Below are positions 11,731 through 38,482 of a DNA stretch of 64,000 nucleotides, in pieces. Source of the stretch: Chrysaora quinquecirrha. Lineage: Eukaryota; Cnidaria; Scyphozoa; Semaeostomeae; Pelagiidae. Below the pieces are notes generated by a model. It worked only from the letters and a program-made list of their open reading frames with translations. It was not told the origin of the DNA and made no database searches. The DNA lies in NCBI GenBank assembly GCA_014526335.1, contig JACTAT010000010.1, positions 2,709,943 through 2,773,942 on the forward strand, written 5' to 3'. Position numbers and translations under genes: made by a program. The stretch's first letter is position 1; each line of letters begins with the position of its first letter.

Positions 11731-11851
11731 TAGACTCACTACATAAGTCCCACCACTTCGCTCGATGTTGTTGTTGCTGTTTTCTAGGATCGCTCAGTAT
11801 GTCAAATCAAAATAAGGGGAGCGTAAACTAGAGACTTGTGTCGTGAGTCTA
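11731..11851. mobile_element. MITE, 9-bp TSD family (121 bp)
   Basis: The ends TAGACTCACTACATAAGTC and GACTTGTGTCGTGAGTCTA are imperfect inverted repeats. The 9-bp duplication CCTTTTGAG is perfect at 11722-11730 and 11852-11860. This is the shortest copy of the family in the window. Confidence 0.87.
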
Positions 11852-12372
11852 CCTTTTGAGCCTCTTTTTCAGTGAAAAAACCCTAAAAATTCCACTTTGA
11901 ATTGTTCGACGCAACACTAACTACATATAAAGTCAATATCACTCTTACGTCGTTTTATGCCCGATTACAAATTACATTCGACACAACATAAATGCGGCCC
12001 TATAAAGTCCACCTTACCTACGTCTCAAAGTCCTTGAGAGTTGAGGTCATAAATAACAATAAAGCTAGAACTGCTCCGTTTTCTAATCACTAGACAATTT
12101 TTGGAGCAACTCTTTCTTGGTTTCTTTTGATAAAAGACTTTAAGTCTACATATTCTTATCTCTCTTCGTCTTCGCAGATTGGATTTTCAAAATGAAACAC
12201 AAAGAGCTGTAGCTAAATTATTTACAAAATCAATTTGTATTAGTTTTTATCTTGAAAAAGATTCAGACAGTTTTTCATTTCTTATGAAAAGCTATGAATA
12301 TGCTCATTTGATCGCCACGTTAAACTTCCTTCAACGTTAACGGACATGGTTTATTGTGGTATCTAGATTTGC

Positions 12373-12671
12373 GGCTAAACTAGGAGACATGTCCTCGCGA
12401 TGTGATGTCCTCGCGACACTGTACTCAGCGTGTCCACCAGGTTGGCTAAACATGCAAGTGCCAAGCAAGGAAACATGTCCCCTGAGTCGCGGAGACAAGA
12501 AATGTTTCTATTGTCTCCCAGAAACATTTGCGTGGCTCTCGCACAACAGAAACTTTTCTTATCTCCGCGACTCGGGGGACATGTTGCTCATTAGTCATTT
12601 GCATGTTTAGTAGTCACTTTGAGAGACACGCCGATTACAATGTCGTGCGCGACATGTCTCCTAATTTAGCC
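12373..12671. mobile_element. foldback/MITE element (299 bp)
   Basis: It begins GGCTAAACTAGGAGACATGT and ends with the near-perfect reverse complement (ACATGTCTCCTAATTTAGCC). A second internal inverted repeat carries ACATGTCCCC(T)GAGTCGCGG and its complement around 12474 and 12560. No clear target duplication was seen. It is non-coding and lies about 280 bp upstream of the LAS1 start codon. Confidence 0.75.
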
Positions 12672-12952
12672 ATAAAATCATCCCTTATTGCAGCAAACAT
12701 CTGACTATCTTTGACGCAAAGAGAATGGTTTTAATGTTTTGCTAGCATGTTTGATTACTGTCTAACTTCTTTCCTCAACTTCTAAGAAATTAGGCTCGGT
12801 CGGAATCGCTCTGTTATGAAAAGTTTTTGACAATGTTCCGAAGTTCTGAAATTGTTTTCTTTTCACACCTTTCGGTGGCTGCCTCTTTCTCAAGTGGGAC
12901 CTCAGTCTACTGTGAAAGAGAGGCTACTCGCTTGCGTGGTGTGAAAATTACA

Positions 12953-13232
12953 ATGGCGGAAGAAATCAAGCCAACATGCTGGAGAGACTGGGAAGAATGG
13001 CACGATGTATACAAAATGCTTTACTCTTCTGAAGATAAAATATCTCAGACAAACGGTCTAAAGTTAGTTGATGTATGGAGAAGTAGAACTGCTGCAAAAT
13101 TGCCTGTTGCAGTAGAATGTACGGCCAGTCTTGTTGCTGCCGACATTGGCCTAGGCACTTGCTCAGCTGGAAACAGAGAAATGTCGATTGCAATGGCACT
13201 TGTTCGCTTTGTTAATGGAATGGCTGATTTAG
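12953..13232 (+). CDS. LAS1L: LAS1 exon 1
   Basis: Encodes residues 1-93 plus one base (phase 1). The donor is GTAAGA at 13233. It holds the conserved WRSR, LPVAVE and RFVNG segments. Confidence 0.85.
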
Positions 13233-15786
13233 GTAAGACTCTTTGACATTTTTCCTAGCTGAAAGTGCAATTCTACCTGCATGCTGGTCCCATGAAAGAA
13301 AGGAAACAAGGTTATAAGGCCAAGATTGTAAAGTTGTCGGGTTTGTGTAGCCACGCACGTGACGTGATTTGCATACAATACATAGAGCATCATGCCCTGG
13401 CTTGAAACTTTGTTGTGTGCACAGTTTTGCTACAAGAATAGAAAACAATAGCCCCTATTGTTTGGAAAACAATGGCCTTTGGTGCGCAGTGCGCAAAGAT
13501 TCCAATCTGGGCATGATCTGCTCTCTGCATACCGGATGATCTGGTGCATAGGACAGATTGGCAAACATGCTCATTTTCACAGAAGTGTTACTCCCAGAAA
13601 CCCCAAAAATTAAGGCAGCCAGGTGCTGCTGAAAAGCTGTCAACGGTGGCAATCTTTACGTGCAAGACCTCACTTTTGAGGATGCAAGACAAACAATTTT
13701 TGAAAATGTCACTGCGAGTGAAACATGTTTTCTACCCAGGTGCACAGGGAATTTGCTGGTGCGCAACTTGATGCATAAAAATCAGAAAACCTCTTTGTTG
13801 GTGGTGCCCAAAGTATCAAAACCTTTATCAAATAAAATTGGTAGTGTGTATGGAATAAAAACTGGTCTCTTTGGGTTAACTTATATAGGAATTAACTCCT
13901 TAGTTTTGGCACAAACCCACTGATAATTTGCTATTGATCGAACTAGCAACTTTGCTTATTATGTTGATATTTTAGAGCAAAAGGGTTCGTATGCAAGATC
14001 AGTTAATTCCATTGCTGAGGAAATTGGTATTCCTGACTGGTTAGTTGATCTAAGGCATGAAGCAACCCATGCTGCCTTGCCTTCTATAGACATTCTTGAA
14101 GCAGGTCTTGGTGTTGCCTTGCAATGGTTGAAAGAAAAATATTGGGAAGAAACATATTGTTGCATTTTCAAAACAGAAGAGTCAATGGATATGGACCTTG
14201 AGCAACTGTTGCGTGATTATATTGAAATTCAGTTGTCAAAAGCCAAAGCTTCTGAGAGGAAACAGTTGATGATCTCTTGTATGGAATCCATGTCAAAGCA
14301 TTTAACAACAATGGATAAAGTGAGGTATGTTTGATTCGATTTGATTTGATTTGATTTGATTTCTTTGATTTGATTGATTTGGTCTGATTTGATTTGATTT
14401 CGTTTGATTTCGTTTGATTCAATTTGATTTGATTGAATTTGATCCAGTATGATGTGATTCTGTTTGATTTAGTGATTGACTTTGCTCCCATTTGATCCCA
14501 TTTGATGTGCTTTGGCTGGACATTGAGGGGGGATCGAACCGATTGATGCAGTGTTCACTTGATTGGTTTCAATTTGATTAAATTGGATTAGATTGGGTTA
14601 TAACTGGATTTGAATTGATTTTATTTAATTGAATTCGATTTGATTCGATTTATTCAGCATTTTTAAGAAGCTGCCTTCTGCTATTGTATTTAAAAAAGCA
14701 ACATTTGGAAGTGAAAATGCTTATCAAGGGTTTTGTCCATGGTAGGAAAAGGACTGGTCTCTAGAAATTCCAGTTGTCTTTATATTTGAATATCTTTATT
14801 TCCAGAACCTTGCTTCTTCCTTCTCTTCTCAAAGATGGAGTCATTTTCCCAAACAAAAGTCAACTGAAACTTTTAACCAAAGAAGCAGGCGTTAATTCTG
14901 CTATAGTTAATTTCATTGATCTCTGGCTGCCTTTGATAAAACATCTTCAAGCGAAATTCTCTAATTTCGTGTTTGATCTTGTCAAAGAACTAATTAACTT
15001 TACTGGAGAAGGAAAAGAAAGTTCGAGAAAATTCGTGGATAAGATTGTTTTGAAACTTATAAAAGAGCCTTATTTTGATATAAAAGACTCAACAATAACA
15101 AACTTTCTACTGCGGTATTCACTTCACAACCCAAATGAAGAAACTTATGATATTCTAGAGCAATGTCGGTCTGTCAGATATATTGATGAAAATACTTTGG
15201 CGAAAATCAAAGATTTTTTCGTATTGGCGTCGCAAGTGAAGGGGTTTTTCCGTTTCCATATAACAAAGAGTTTTCTTCTGAGTTCAATTCACCTGGTTGT
15301 GAGAATTTGTTGCACTATTTTGATAAGAATCCCATCGACGGAGTTCGCGTAAAAGAACTTGAAACGAAGATTGAAGTCAGGGCGAAGAAAATGGATCGGT
15401 TAGAATCGTGGGAGACGATAATTGGAAAAGACTGGACCGAAATCCCGATCGGTACATTTCTGGATGATTACGAACCAGTACGAAAAAATACTCTAGACAC
15501 GGAAAGATGCGACAAAAGTGGGGTTATTTTCCCGATTTTAACATCGGAAATTGACGACTTGCCTGAACTCGCCACTTCTCGGGTTCCTACCTCGCGGTAT
15601 TATGAAAGTGAAAGAGATATGAGTGGTGAAAGTCATGTGATCACTCAAAATGACTATGGACAATATCCTGACTTAGAAATGACGGAAAACGACAATGAGC
15701 AATCTGGTTTCGGTGATGATATCGACGCTATTGTCGGTAATAGTGTAGAAATTCAAAAGTTAAAACACAAGATTGTCTTATTCTGA
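12953..15786 (+). CDS. LAS1L: LAS1-like pre-rRNA ITS2 endonuclease (3 exons, 1-nt frameshift)
   Basis: LAS1 is the HEPN nuclease that, with the GRC3/NOL9 kinase, cuts ITS2 during large-subunit rRNA maturation in the nucleus. Exons 12953-13232, 13976-14324 and 14806-15786 join in phase 1 then 2 with GT-AG borders, giving about 536 residues. I chose ATG 12953 (MAEEIKPTCW) because the Las1 domain begins there; an ATG at 12827 only adds low-complexity residues. Family hallmarks are VDVWRSR, KLPVAVECTASL, VRFVNGM and the catalytic HEPN motif RHEATH (residues 120-125), followed by LPSIDIL and LQWLKEKYW. In exon 3 the frame breaks at 15214-15219: the upstream frame ends near AKIKDFF and the sensible downstream frame resumes with RIGVASEGV. 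This needs one extra T in the T6 run. The human protein is longer at its C-terminus. The frameshift is more likely a homopolymer error than a real defect. Confidence 0.88.
13976..14324 (+). CDS. LAS1L: LAS1 exon 2 (HEPN active site)
   Basis: The acceptor TTTTAG precedes 13976 and the donor GTATGT starts at 14325. Contains QKGSYARSV, the RHEATH catalytic motif and the YW-ending helix. The end phase is 2. Confidence 0.87.
14330..14660 (+). repeat. (TTGAT)n-like pentanucleotide tract
   Basis: Degenerate tandem TTGAT/TTTGA pentamers occupy about 14330-14475 and again about 14565-14660, inside LAS1 intron 2. The minus strand gives a spurious Asn/Lys/Ser-rich frame. Confidence 0.85.
14806..15786 (+). 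CDS. LAS1L: LAS1 exon 3 (C-terminal half, frameshifted)
   Basis: The acceptor TTCCAG precedes 14806. It completes an Arg codon, then reads TLLLPSLLKDGVIFP. The frame is continuous to about 15219 and from about 15220 in the +1-insertion frame to the TGA at 15784-15786. The tail is acidic and probably disordered. Confidence 0.82.
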
Positions 15787-16003
15787 GTTTATCAAATGAA
15801 ATCTAATCGATACAGTTGTTATCTCTGATTAACTGCCCTAGAAGGGGACCTGGCTGGAACACAGTAATACTTATCTTCTTCAGTTTAGTTTGGACTTGTC
15901 CAATGGACTGGCCAGGGTACATTTAAAATTGGGATTCGGCTCGGTGGACCTGGGACTGGTAGGCTTGAAATTCGCGTTATTGTTGAACCCTGATAACGGC
16001 AGG

Positions 16004-16182
16004 CACAGGGAAACCAGGAATGACTGGTAATAAATAAAAAGAATGAACAATAATAAATTTTTGGAATTTTATATGCGTGGCGAAGTGCGGAGGAGAAAAG
16101 ATGCGAAGGAGGGAAGTGCGAAGGAGAGGGAGAGAAAGAGAAAGAAGGAAAGAAAGTAAAGGGAAGAATCTCGGCCAATCGC
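16004..16182 (+). repeat. 179-bp terminal inverted repeat, copy 1 left
   Basis: Starts CACAGGGAAACCAGGAATGA and ends in CTCGGCCAATCGC. The purine-rich GGAGAGGGAGAGAAAGAGAA stretch makes spurious Arg/Glu/Lys-rich frames. The other three copies are at 17876-18054, 18127-18305 and 20008-20186. Confidence 0.9.
16029..16038 (+). promoter_or_regulatory. candidate poly(A) signal for LAS1 supplied by the transposon
   Basis: Overlapping AATAAA hexamers (16029-16034 and 16033-16038) lie inside the left inverted repeat, about 243 bases after the LAS1 stop. No AATAAA or ATTAAA occurs between the stop and the element. Use of this signal is inference. Confidence 0.4.
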
Positions 16183-16288
16183 GTATCAAGGTGTTCCGCA
16201 ATTACCCAGGACAGAACATTCGGTGTCATTCTCGTTTATTCTCGGTCGAGCTTCGGCCGCGCGATGATGTGAAGTTGTGGAAGAGAAA

Positions 16289-17254
16289 ATGGCGGCTGGA
16301 CTAAATCCGGCTTTGACGGATCTTCTGAATCGAAAAGATCAGCGCTCTGTAGTTGGTCGTTCAGCAAATATAACTGAGTGGTTAGTATCTTTTCCTATTA
16401 TTAGTTACCCTTAGTGTGATCATGAATTAGTTGCCTATATTGGCAAGAAATGGAGGTGGCCTAATGCCATGTATGATGATGTTTGGTTTTCGCCATTTTC
16501 TCCCACCAAAGGATCCTCCTGTTCCAGATGGCAGAACAAGCAGTAAAGGAGGCCAAGCCTGACCTGTACCACCATCTTGGAACTTGTTCTACTGGAAAGA
16601 CAATTTCTATTCTGCACAAACATGAATATGAAATAACTAGTCATAATACATTAATGTGACGTAGTAGGTAGAGGATGTACTGTAGTAGGCCTGCATGCAG
16701 GGTTTGCTTGGTTAATTTTGAAAGGCTTTAATAATGGGGCAAGACTGATTGTTTGCAGCATTTTCAACAGTTTAAATGTCCACCAATTTCCATTCAGCAA
16801 CCAACCTATTTACCCACAGCCTCTTACCCTTGTGGTTCCTGAAGAATTCACTGCAGGCTTTTAGCCTAGAGTATATAGTATAAAGTTTAGGCGTATCATA
16901 GTCTTCCCTCTCTGTTTATTTGCATTTTCAGTCTATTTTAGTCTATTCTTCTTCTTCAGGCTATTCAGAAACTTTGCTAAAGGAAATGCAGAAGACCATG
17001 TGACAGTGAAGGAGGCAACAGAGCTTTTTTTACTGCGTTCAAACAAGAACAAGAAAATGAGATTATTTGCTCAAGTGACCTTCTCTAATACGATCAAATG
17101 TGGCGCTGCAAGTTCCCATATGCTGCTGGTAAAAGCAAATGCACCTGGATCAAAGGCATTTGCAACTGGAGGCAACTGGAAGAAATCTCCACTCATGATC
17201 AATTGTATACCACCAAAAGGAAAGTCGTTCTCCCTCAAAGATCTGGCCACGTAA
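16289..17254 (+). pseudogene. unidentified two-exon gene fragment in transposon copy 1
   Basis: Exon 16289-16380 (starts MAAGLNPALTDLLNRKDQR) is followed by donor GTTAGT. Exon 16960-17254 follows a CTTCAG acceptor, and the phases agree (a Trp codon is split). The protein reads EWLFRNFAKGNAEDHVTVK and continues for about 98 more codons in exon 2. The last part, from about 17085 on, lies antisense to the PIF1 fragment and is probably not genuine coding. I do not recognise the protein. It may be the start of a second gene of the parent element that was cut short by an internal deletion. Confidence 0.4.
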
Positions 17255-17613
17255 TCTACAGTTTCTAACACATGTGAACTGATCTGAGAAATTTCATCGA
17301 TGATGAGACATTCGATTGTTTTCCATCCATCGACCACAGAACTCCTTACCTTAACGTTCTTCAGCATTGCTTCCTTGTCACGAAAATGTCCTGTCCAAAT
17401 CCCAGAAAATGAGTGCAATGTCCTTGCCTCCGAGAAGAAGGTTGAAGAAATTCCTGTTGAGCTGGTCACTTGAACTTTCTTCGTGTTTTTCAGCATAGCG
17501 ATTGCTTTCTTTAAAATATATGTTTTCCCAGTTCCTGCTTTACCAAGTAAGACAACATTATGCCCTGACAAAACTGCGTTCAAAAACTTTGCTTGTGAAG
17601 CAGTGGCCGCCAT
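17071..17613 (-). pseudogene. truncated PIF1-like helicase, transposon copy 1
   Basis: 180 residues from MAATASQ, the start shared with copy 2. A longer frame begins at 17685 but is not shared. SF1 helicase signatures: Walker A GKAGTGKT (24-31), motif Ia VTSSTGISS, Walker B LIIDEIS (103-109), motif III MSGDFFQLPPV (140-150). The protein stops at LEKVT, just where PIF1 proteins continue into motifs IV-VI, so the second RecA-like lobe is missing and it cannot be an active helicase. The ATG sits in AAAATGGCGGC, the same start context as the convergent fragment at the other end of the element. It is likely a deletion remnant of a full-length gene in an autonomous relative. Confidence 0.82.
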
Positions 17614-17875
17614 TTTGTAAACACGTTTTCGTCTGTGGCGAAGACACGAGCGCTTTGTTACCGACTTGAAACCTTTTGTTTTCAATGTTCGTAGTGTCCT
17701 AGGTAAATGCGGAACACGTCATGACCAATACATTTTTCGGTCTGACTCCATAGATTTATGATAATTATGTCTAAAGTCCCTTTGTAATGCTAGAAGAATA
17801 ATCAAGCTTTCGTCTTCAAAAGAAATTTCGGAAATCGGCCAAACGAAGGGCGAGAACGAGGCTTTTTCCGAAAAT

Positions 17876-18054
17876 GCGATTGGCCGAGATTCTTCCCTTT
17901 ACTTTCTTTCCTTCTTTCTCTTTCTCTCCCTCTCCTTCGCACTTCCCTCCTTCGCATCTTTTCTCCTCCGCACTTCGCCACGCATATAAAATTCCAAAAA
18001 TTTATTATTGTTCATTCTTTTTATTTATTACCAGTCATTCCTGGTTTCCCTGTG
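17876..18054 (-). repeat. 179-bp terminal inverted repeat, copy 1 right
   Basis: Reverse complement of 16004-16182; ends GGTTTCCCTGTG at 18054. Beyond the repeat the subterminal sequences diverge. Both ends keep a related GTGTTCCGCAWTTACCYAGGAC motif upstream of each gene fragment. Confidence 0.9.
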
Positions 18055-18126
18055 GTAGCGTTTGTTTCCTTTCCAGAGGAGAGGGGGAGGTCTTTTCTGA
18101 AGCCTCTCCAAATCTACAACCTGCCG
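18055..18126. other. 72-bp unique spacer between the inverted transposons, apparently inverted
   Basis: The spacer begins GTAGCGT and ends CCTGCCG. Its left end is the reverse complement of the flank right of copy 2 (ACGCTAC, 20187-20193). Its right end is the reverse complement of the flank left of copy 1 (CGGCAGG, 15997-16003). Flipping the spacer restores 7-bp direct duplications around both copies. Confidence 0.85.
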
Positions 18127-18305
18127 CACAGGGAAACCAGGAATGACTGGTAATAAATAAAAAGAATGAACAATAATAAATTTTTGGAATTTTATATGCG
18201 TGGCGAAGTGCGGAGGAGAAAAGATGCGAAGGAGGGAAGTGCGAAGGAGAGGGAGAGAAAGAGAAAGAAGGAAAGAAAGTAAAGGGAAGAATCTCGGCCA
18301 ATCGC
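18127..18305 (+). repeat. 179-bp terminal inverted repeat, copy 2 left
   Basis: Same sequence as 16004-16182; begins CACAGGG directly after CCTGCCG. Confidence 0.9.
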
Positions 18306-18569
18306 ATTTTCGGAAAAAGCCTCGTTCTCGCCCTTCGTTTGGCCGATTTCCGAAATTTCTTTTGAAGACGAAAGCTTGATTATTCTTCTAGCATTACAAA
18401 GGGACTTTAGACATAATTATCATAAATCTATGGAGTCAGACCGAAAAATGTATTGGTCATGACGTGTTCCGCATTTACCTAGGACACTACGAACATTGAA
18501 AACAAAAGGTTTCCAAGTCGGTAACAAAGGCGCTCGTGTCTTCGCCACAGACGAAAACGTGTTTACAAA

Positions 18570-19112
18570 ATGGCGGCCACTGCTTCACAAGCAAAGTTTT
18601 TGAACGCAGTTTTGTCAGGGCATAATGTTGTCTTACTTGGTAAAGCAGGAACTGGGAAAACATATATTTTAAAGAAAGCAATCGCTATGCTGAAAAACAC
18701 GAAGAAAGTTCAAGTGACCAGCTCAACAGGAATTTCTTCAACCTTCTTCTCGGAGGCAAGGACATTGCACTCATTTTCTGGGATTTGGACAGGACATTTT
18801 CGTGACAAGGAAGCAATGCTGAAGAACGTTAAGGTAAGGAGTTCTGTGGTCGATGGATGGAAAACAATCGAATGTCTCATCATCGATGAAATTTCTCAGA
18901 TCAGTTCACATGTGTTAGAAACTGTAGATTACGTGGCCAGATCTTTGAGGGAGAACGACTTTCCTTTTGGTGGTATACAATTGATCATGAGTGGAGATTT
19001 CTTCCAGTTGCCTCCAGTTGCAAATGCCTTTGATCCAGGTGCATTTGCTTTTACCAGCAGCATATGGGAACTTGCAGCGCCACATTTGATCGTATTAGAG
19101 AAGGTCACTTGA
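18570..19112 (+). pseudogene. truncated PIF1-like helicase, transposon copy 2
   Basis: 180 residues, identical in the supplied translation to the copy 1 fragment over its full shared length. It has the same Walker A, Walker B and SGDFFQLPP motifs and the same stop after LEKVT. Upstream differences (extra C and G bases near 18515-18530) close the longer frame seen in copy 1, which supports MAATASQ as the original start. Confidence 0.82.
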
Positions 19113-19901
19113 GCAAATAATCTCATTTTCTTGTTCTTGTTTGAACGCAGTAAAAAAAGCTCTGTTGCCTCCTTCACTGTCACATGGTCTTCTGCATTTC
19201 CTTTAGCAAAGTTTCTGAATAGCCTGAAGAAGAAGAATAGACTAAAATAGACTGAAAATGCAAATAAACAGAGAGGGAAGACTATGATACGCTCTTAAAC
19301 TTTATACTATATACTCTCTAGGCTAAAAGCCTGCAGTGAATTCTTCAGGAACCACAAGGGTAAGAGGCTGTGGGTAAATAGGTTGGTTGCTGAATGGAAA
19401 TTGGTGGACATTTAAACTGTTGAAAATGCTGCAAACAATCAGTCTTGCCCCATTATTAAAGCCTTTCAAAATTAACCAAGCAAACCCTGCATGCAGGCCT
19501 ACTACAGTACATCCTCTACCTACTACGTCGCGATTAATGTATTATGACTAGTTATTTCATATTCATGTTTGTGCAGAATAGAAATTGTCTTTCCAGTAGA
19601 ACAAGTTCCAAGATGGTGGTACAGGTCAGGCTTGGCCTCCTTTTACTGCTTGTTCTGCCATCTGGAACAGGAGGATCCTTTGGTGGGAGAAAAATGGCGA
19701 AAACCAAACATCATCATACATGGCATTAGGCCACCTCCATTTCTTGCCAATATAGGCAACTAATTCATGATCACACTAAGGGTAACTAATAATAGGAAAA
19801 GATACTAACCACTCAGTTATATTTGCTGAACGACCAACTACAGAGCGCTGATCTTTTCGATTCGTAAGATCCGTCAAAGCCGGACGTAGTCCAGCCGCCA
19901 T
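18929..19901 (-). pseudogene. unidentified two-exon gene fragment in transposon copy 2
   Basis: Exon 1 is 19810-19901 and exon 2 is 18929-19223 (minus strand), with the same splice borders as in copy 1. Exon 1 starts MAAGLRPALTDLTNRKDQR. Relative to copy 1, Asn becomes Arg and Leu becomes Thr, each by two base changes in one codon. Function is unknown. Confidence 0.4.
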
Positions 19902-20007
19902 TTTCTCTTCCACAACTTCACATCATCGTGCGGCCGAAGCTCGACCGAGAATAAACGAGAATGACACCGAATGTTCTGTCCTGGGTAATTGCGGAACACC
20001 TTGATAC

Positions 20008-20186
20008 GCGATTGGCCGAGATTCTTCCCTTTACTTTCTTTCCTTCTTTCTCTTTCTCTCCCTCTCCTTCGCACTTCCCTCCTTCGCATCTTTTCTCCTC
20101 CGCACTTCGCCACGCATATAAAATTCCAAAAATTTATTATTGTTCATTCTTTTTATTTATTACCAGTCATTCCTGGTTTCCCTGTG
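20008..20186 (-). repeat. 179-bp terminal inverted repeat, copy 2 right
   Basis: Reverse complement of 18127-18305; followed at once by ACGCTAC. Confidence 0.9.
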
Positions 20187-20662
20187 ACGCTACTGAAAAT
20201 TCGTGTCTCTGAAAATAGCCCCAAAAAAATTCTCCACATGCAAGTCTCTCTCTGTGGAACTTTGAACCCTAAAAAATGCTCACTTATGATCAAAGGTCAT
20301 TTCACCTCTCAGATCTCTCAAGAGCAAGGGGGCAACCTATTTTCTAAGGTCGAACTTTTCTCATCATTATGTATTGAGAATCTAGTCGGGTGATTCTTTT
20401 TGCGTCGAAATTTGAAATAAGCAGAACTGTGTTGTTTCTCATTTCACTTGTTCCATTTATTCAAACTTTTCTGATACATTTTAAAAATTAAAAATCCGGT
20501 CTCAAAAATGAAGTAAACCCCCCGTTTGATAATGACCAGACAATCAGTATTTTCCGGTGGCGTGCACACAAAACAGAGCAGAGCAGAGCACGGAAATAAT
20601 TTGAAGACATTTCAAGACATTTTAGCAGCAGGATACGACACTATACATCAAAAGAGCAAGTC

Positions 20663-37927
<17,265 letters not shown>

Positions 37928-38260
37928 GAGAGAAAGAAGCTTTTGATTCATTGAAGGACTATGGAAAAGTAAGATTTTCTAAGACGATGAAACGCTTATC
38001 ATCTTAATCAAAGGCTAATCAAAATCAATCGATTTGTAGAATCATAACAAATCACCTTACAGCCAGCAATCAATTTTCTAAGACCATGAAACGCTTATCA
38101 CCTTAATCAAAGGCTAATCAAAATCAATCAATTTGTAGAATCATAAGGAATCATTTATAGCAAGCAATCGATAGGCCCAATCGTATTCTTCTCAAACATA
38201 CCATATTTTGGGATATAAACTTCTTTCTATTAAGCCTTAATCGCATATGGCTATTTTGTA

Positions 38261-38482
38261 TAGAGGGGGTGACAGGAGGATCTTAGGTACCAGGTTCCAA
38301 TCGCAGGTATTGGTACCACCACGTTATCCCAATTTCAGTCGGAGTTAACCACTTTGTCAGATGAAATGTTAATACACATGAATTGATAGAGGTACCAGGC
38401 TGCACCCTTCTTTCAGAATTTGGTACCAGATACTAGTACCATCCCTTTGGTACCATGGACCGCTACCCTGTCACCCCTCTCT
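38261..38482. mobile_element. inverted-repeat element rich in GGTACC
   Basis: The left end TAGAGGGGGTGACAGG is mirrored by CCCTGTCACCCCTCTCTGA. The interior holds five GGTACCA words. No clear target duplication was found. Confidence 0.6.

Larger units (their letters stand above)
16004..18054 (-). mobile_element. TIR transposon copy 1 carrying a PIF1-like helicase fragment
   Basis: A 2051-bp element with 179-bp terminal inverted repeats (16004-16182 and 17876-18054), both ending CACAGGGAAACCAGGAATGA. The interior holds two inward-reading genes: an unidentified two-exon fragment on plus (16289-17254) and a truncated PIF1-like ATPase on minus (17071-17613). Copy 2 (18127-20186) is its near-identical reverse complement. 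The left flank is CGGCAGG and the right flank is GTAGCGT; neither matches the other, but each is the reverse complement of a flank of copy 2. The family has not been identified. Long inverted repeats with 7-bp duplications do not fix a superfamily. No transposase is recognisable, so the copy is non-autonomous. Confidence 0.85.
18127..20186 (+). mobile_element. TIR transposon copy 2 (inverted twin of copy 1)
   Basis: A 2060-bp element, near-identical reverse complement of copy 1. Its 179-bp inverted repeats are at 18127-18305 and 20008-20186. Small differences from copy 1 are scattered: two changed codons in the unknown fragment, short indels near 18515-18530 and near 19315, and one base in the GCCATTTTTCTC run. 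The two copies are therefore distinct insertions, not a perfect computer duplication. The PIF1 fragment is on plus and the unknown fragment on minus. Confidence 0.85.

Noticed and set aside
15885..16304. Arg/Glu/Lys-rich and Phe/Ser/Pro-rich open frames, repeated four times in 16-20.2 kb
   Set aside because: They lie in the purine-rich 179-bp inverted repeats and mirror each other on opposite strands.
16004..20186. A single large transposon with ~2-kb inverted repeats
   Set aside because: The outermost flanks differ (CGGCAGG versus ACGCTAC), and each half has its own complete pair of 179-bp termini.
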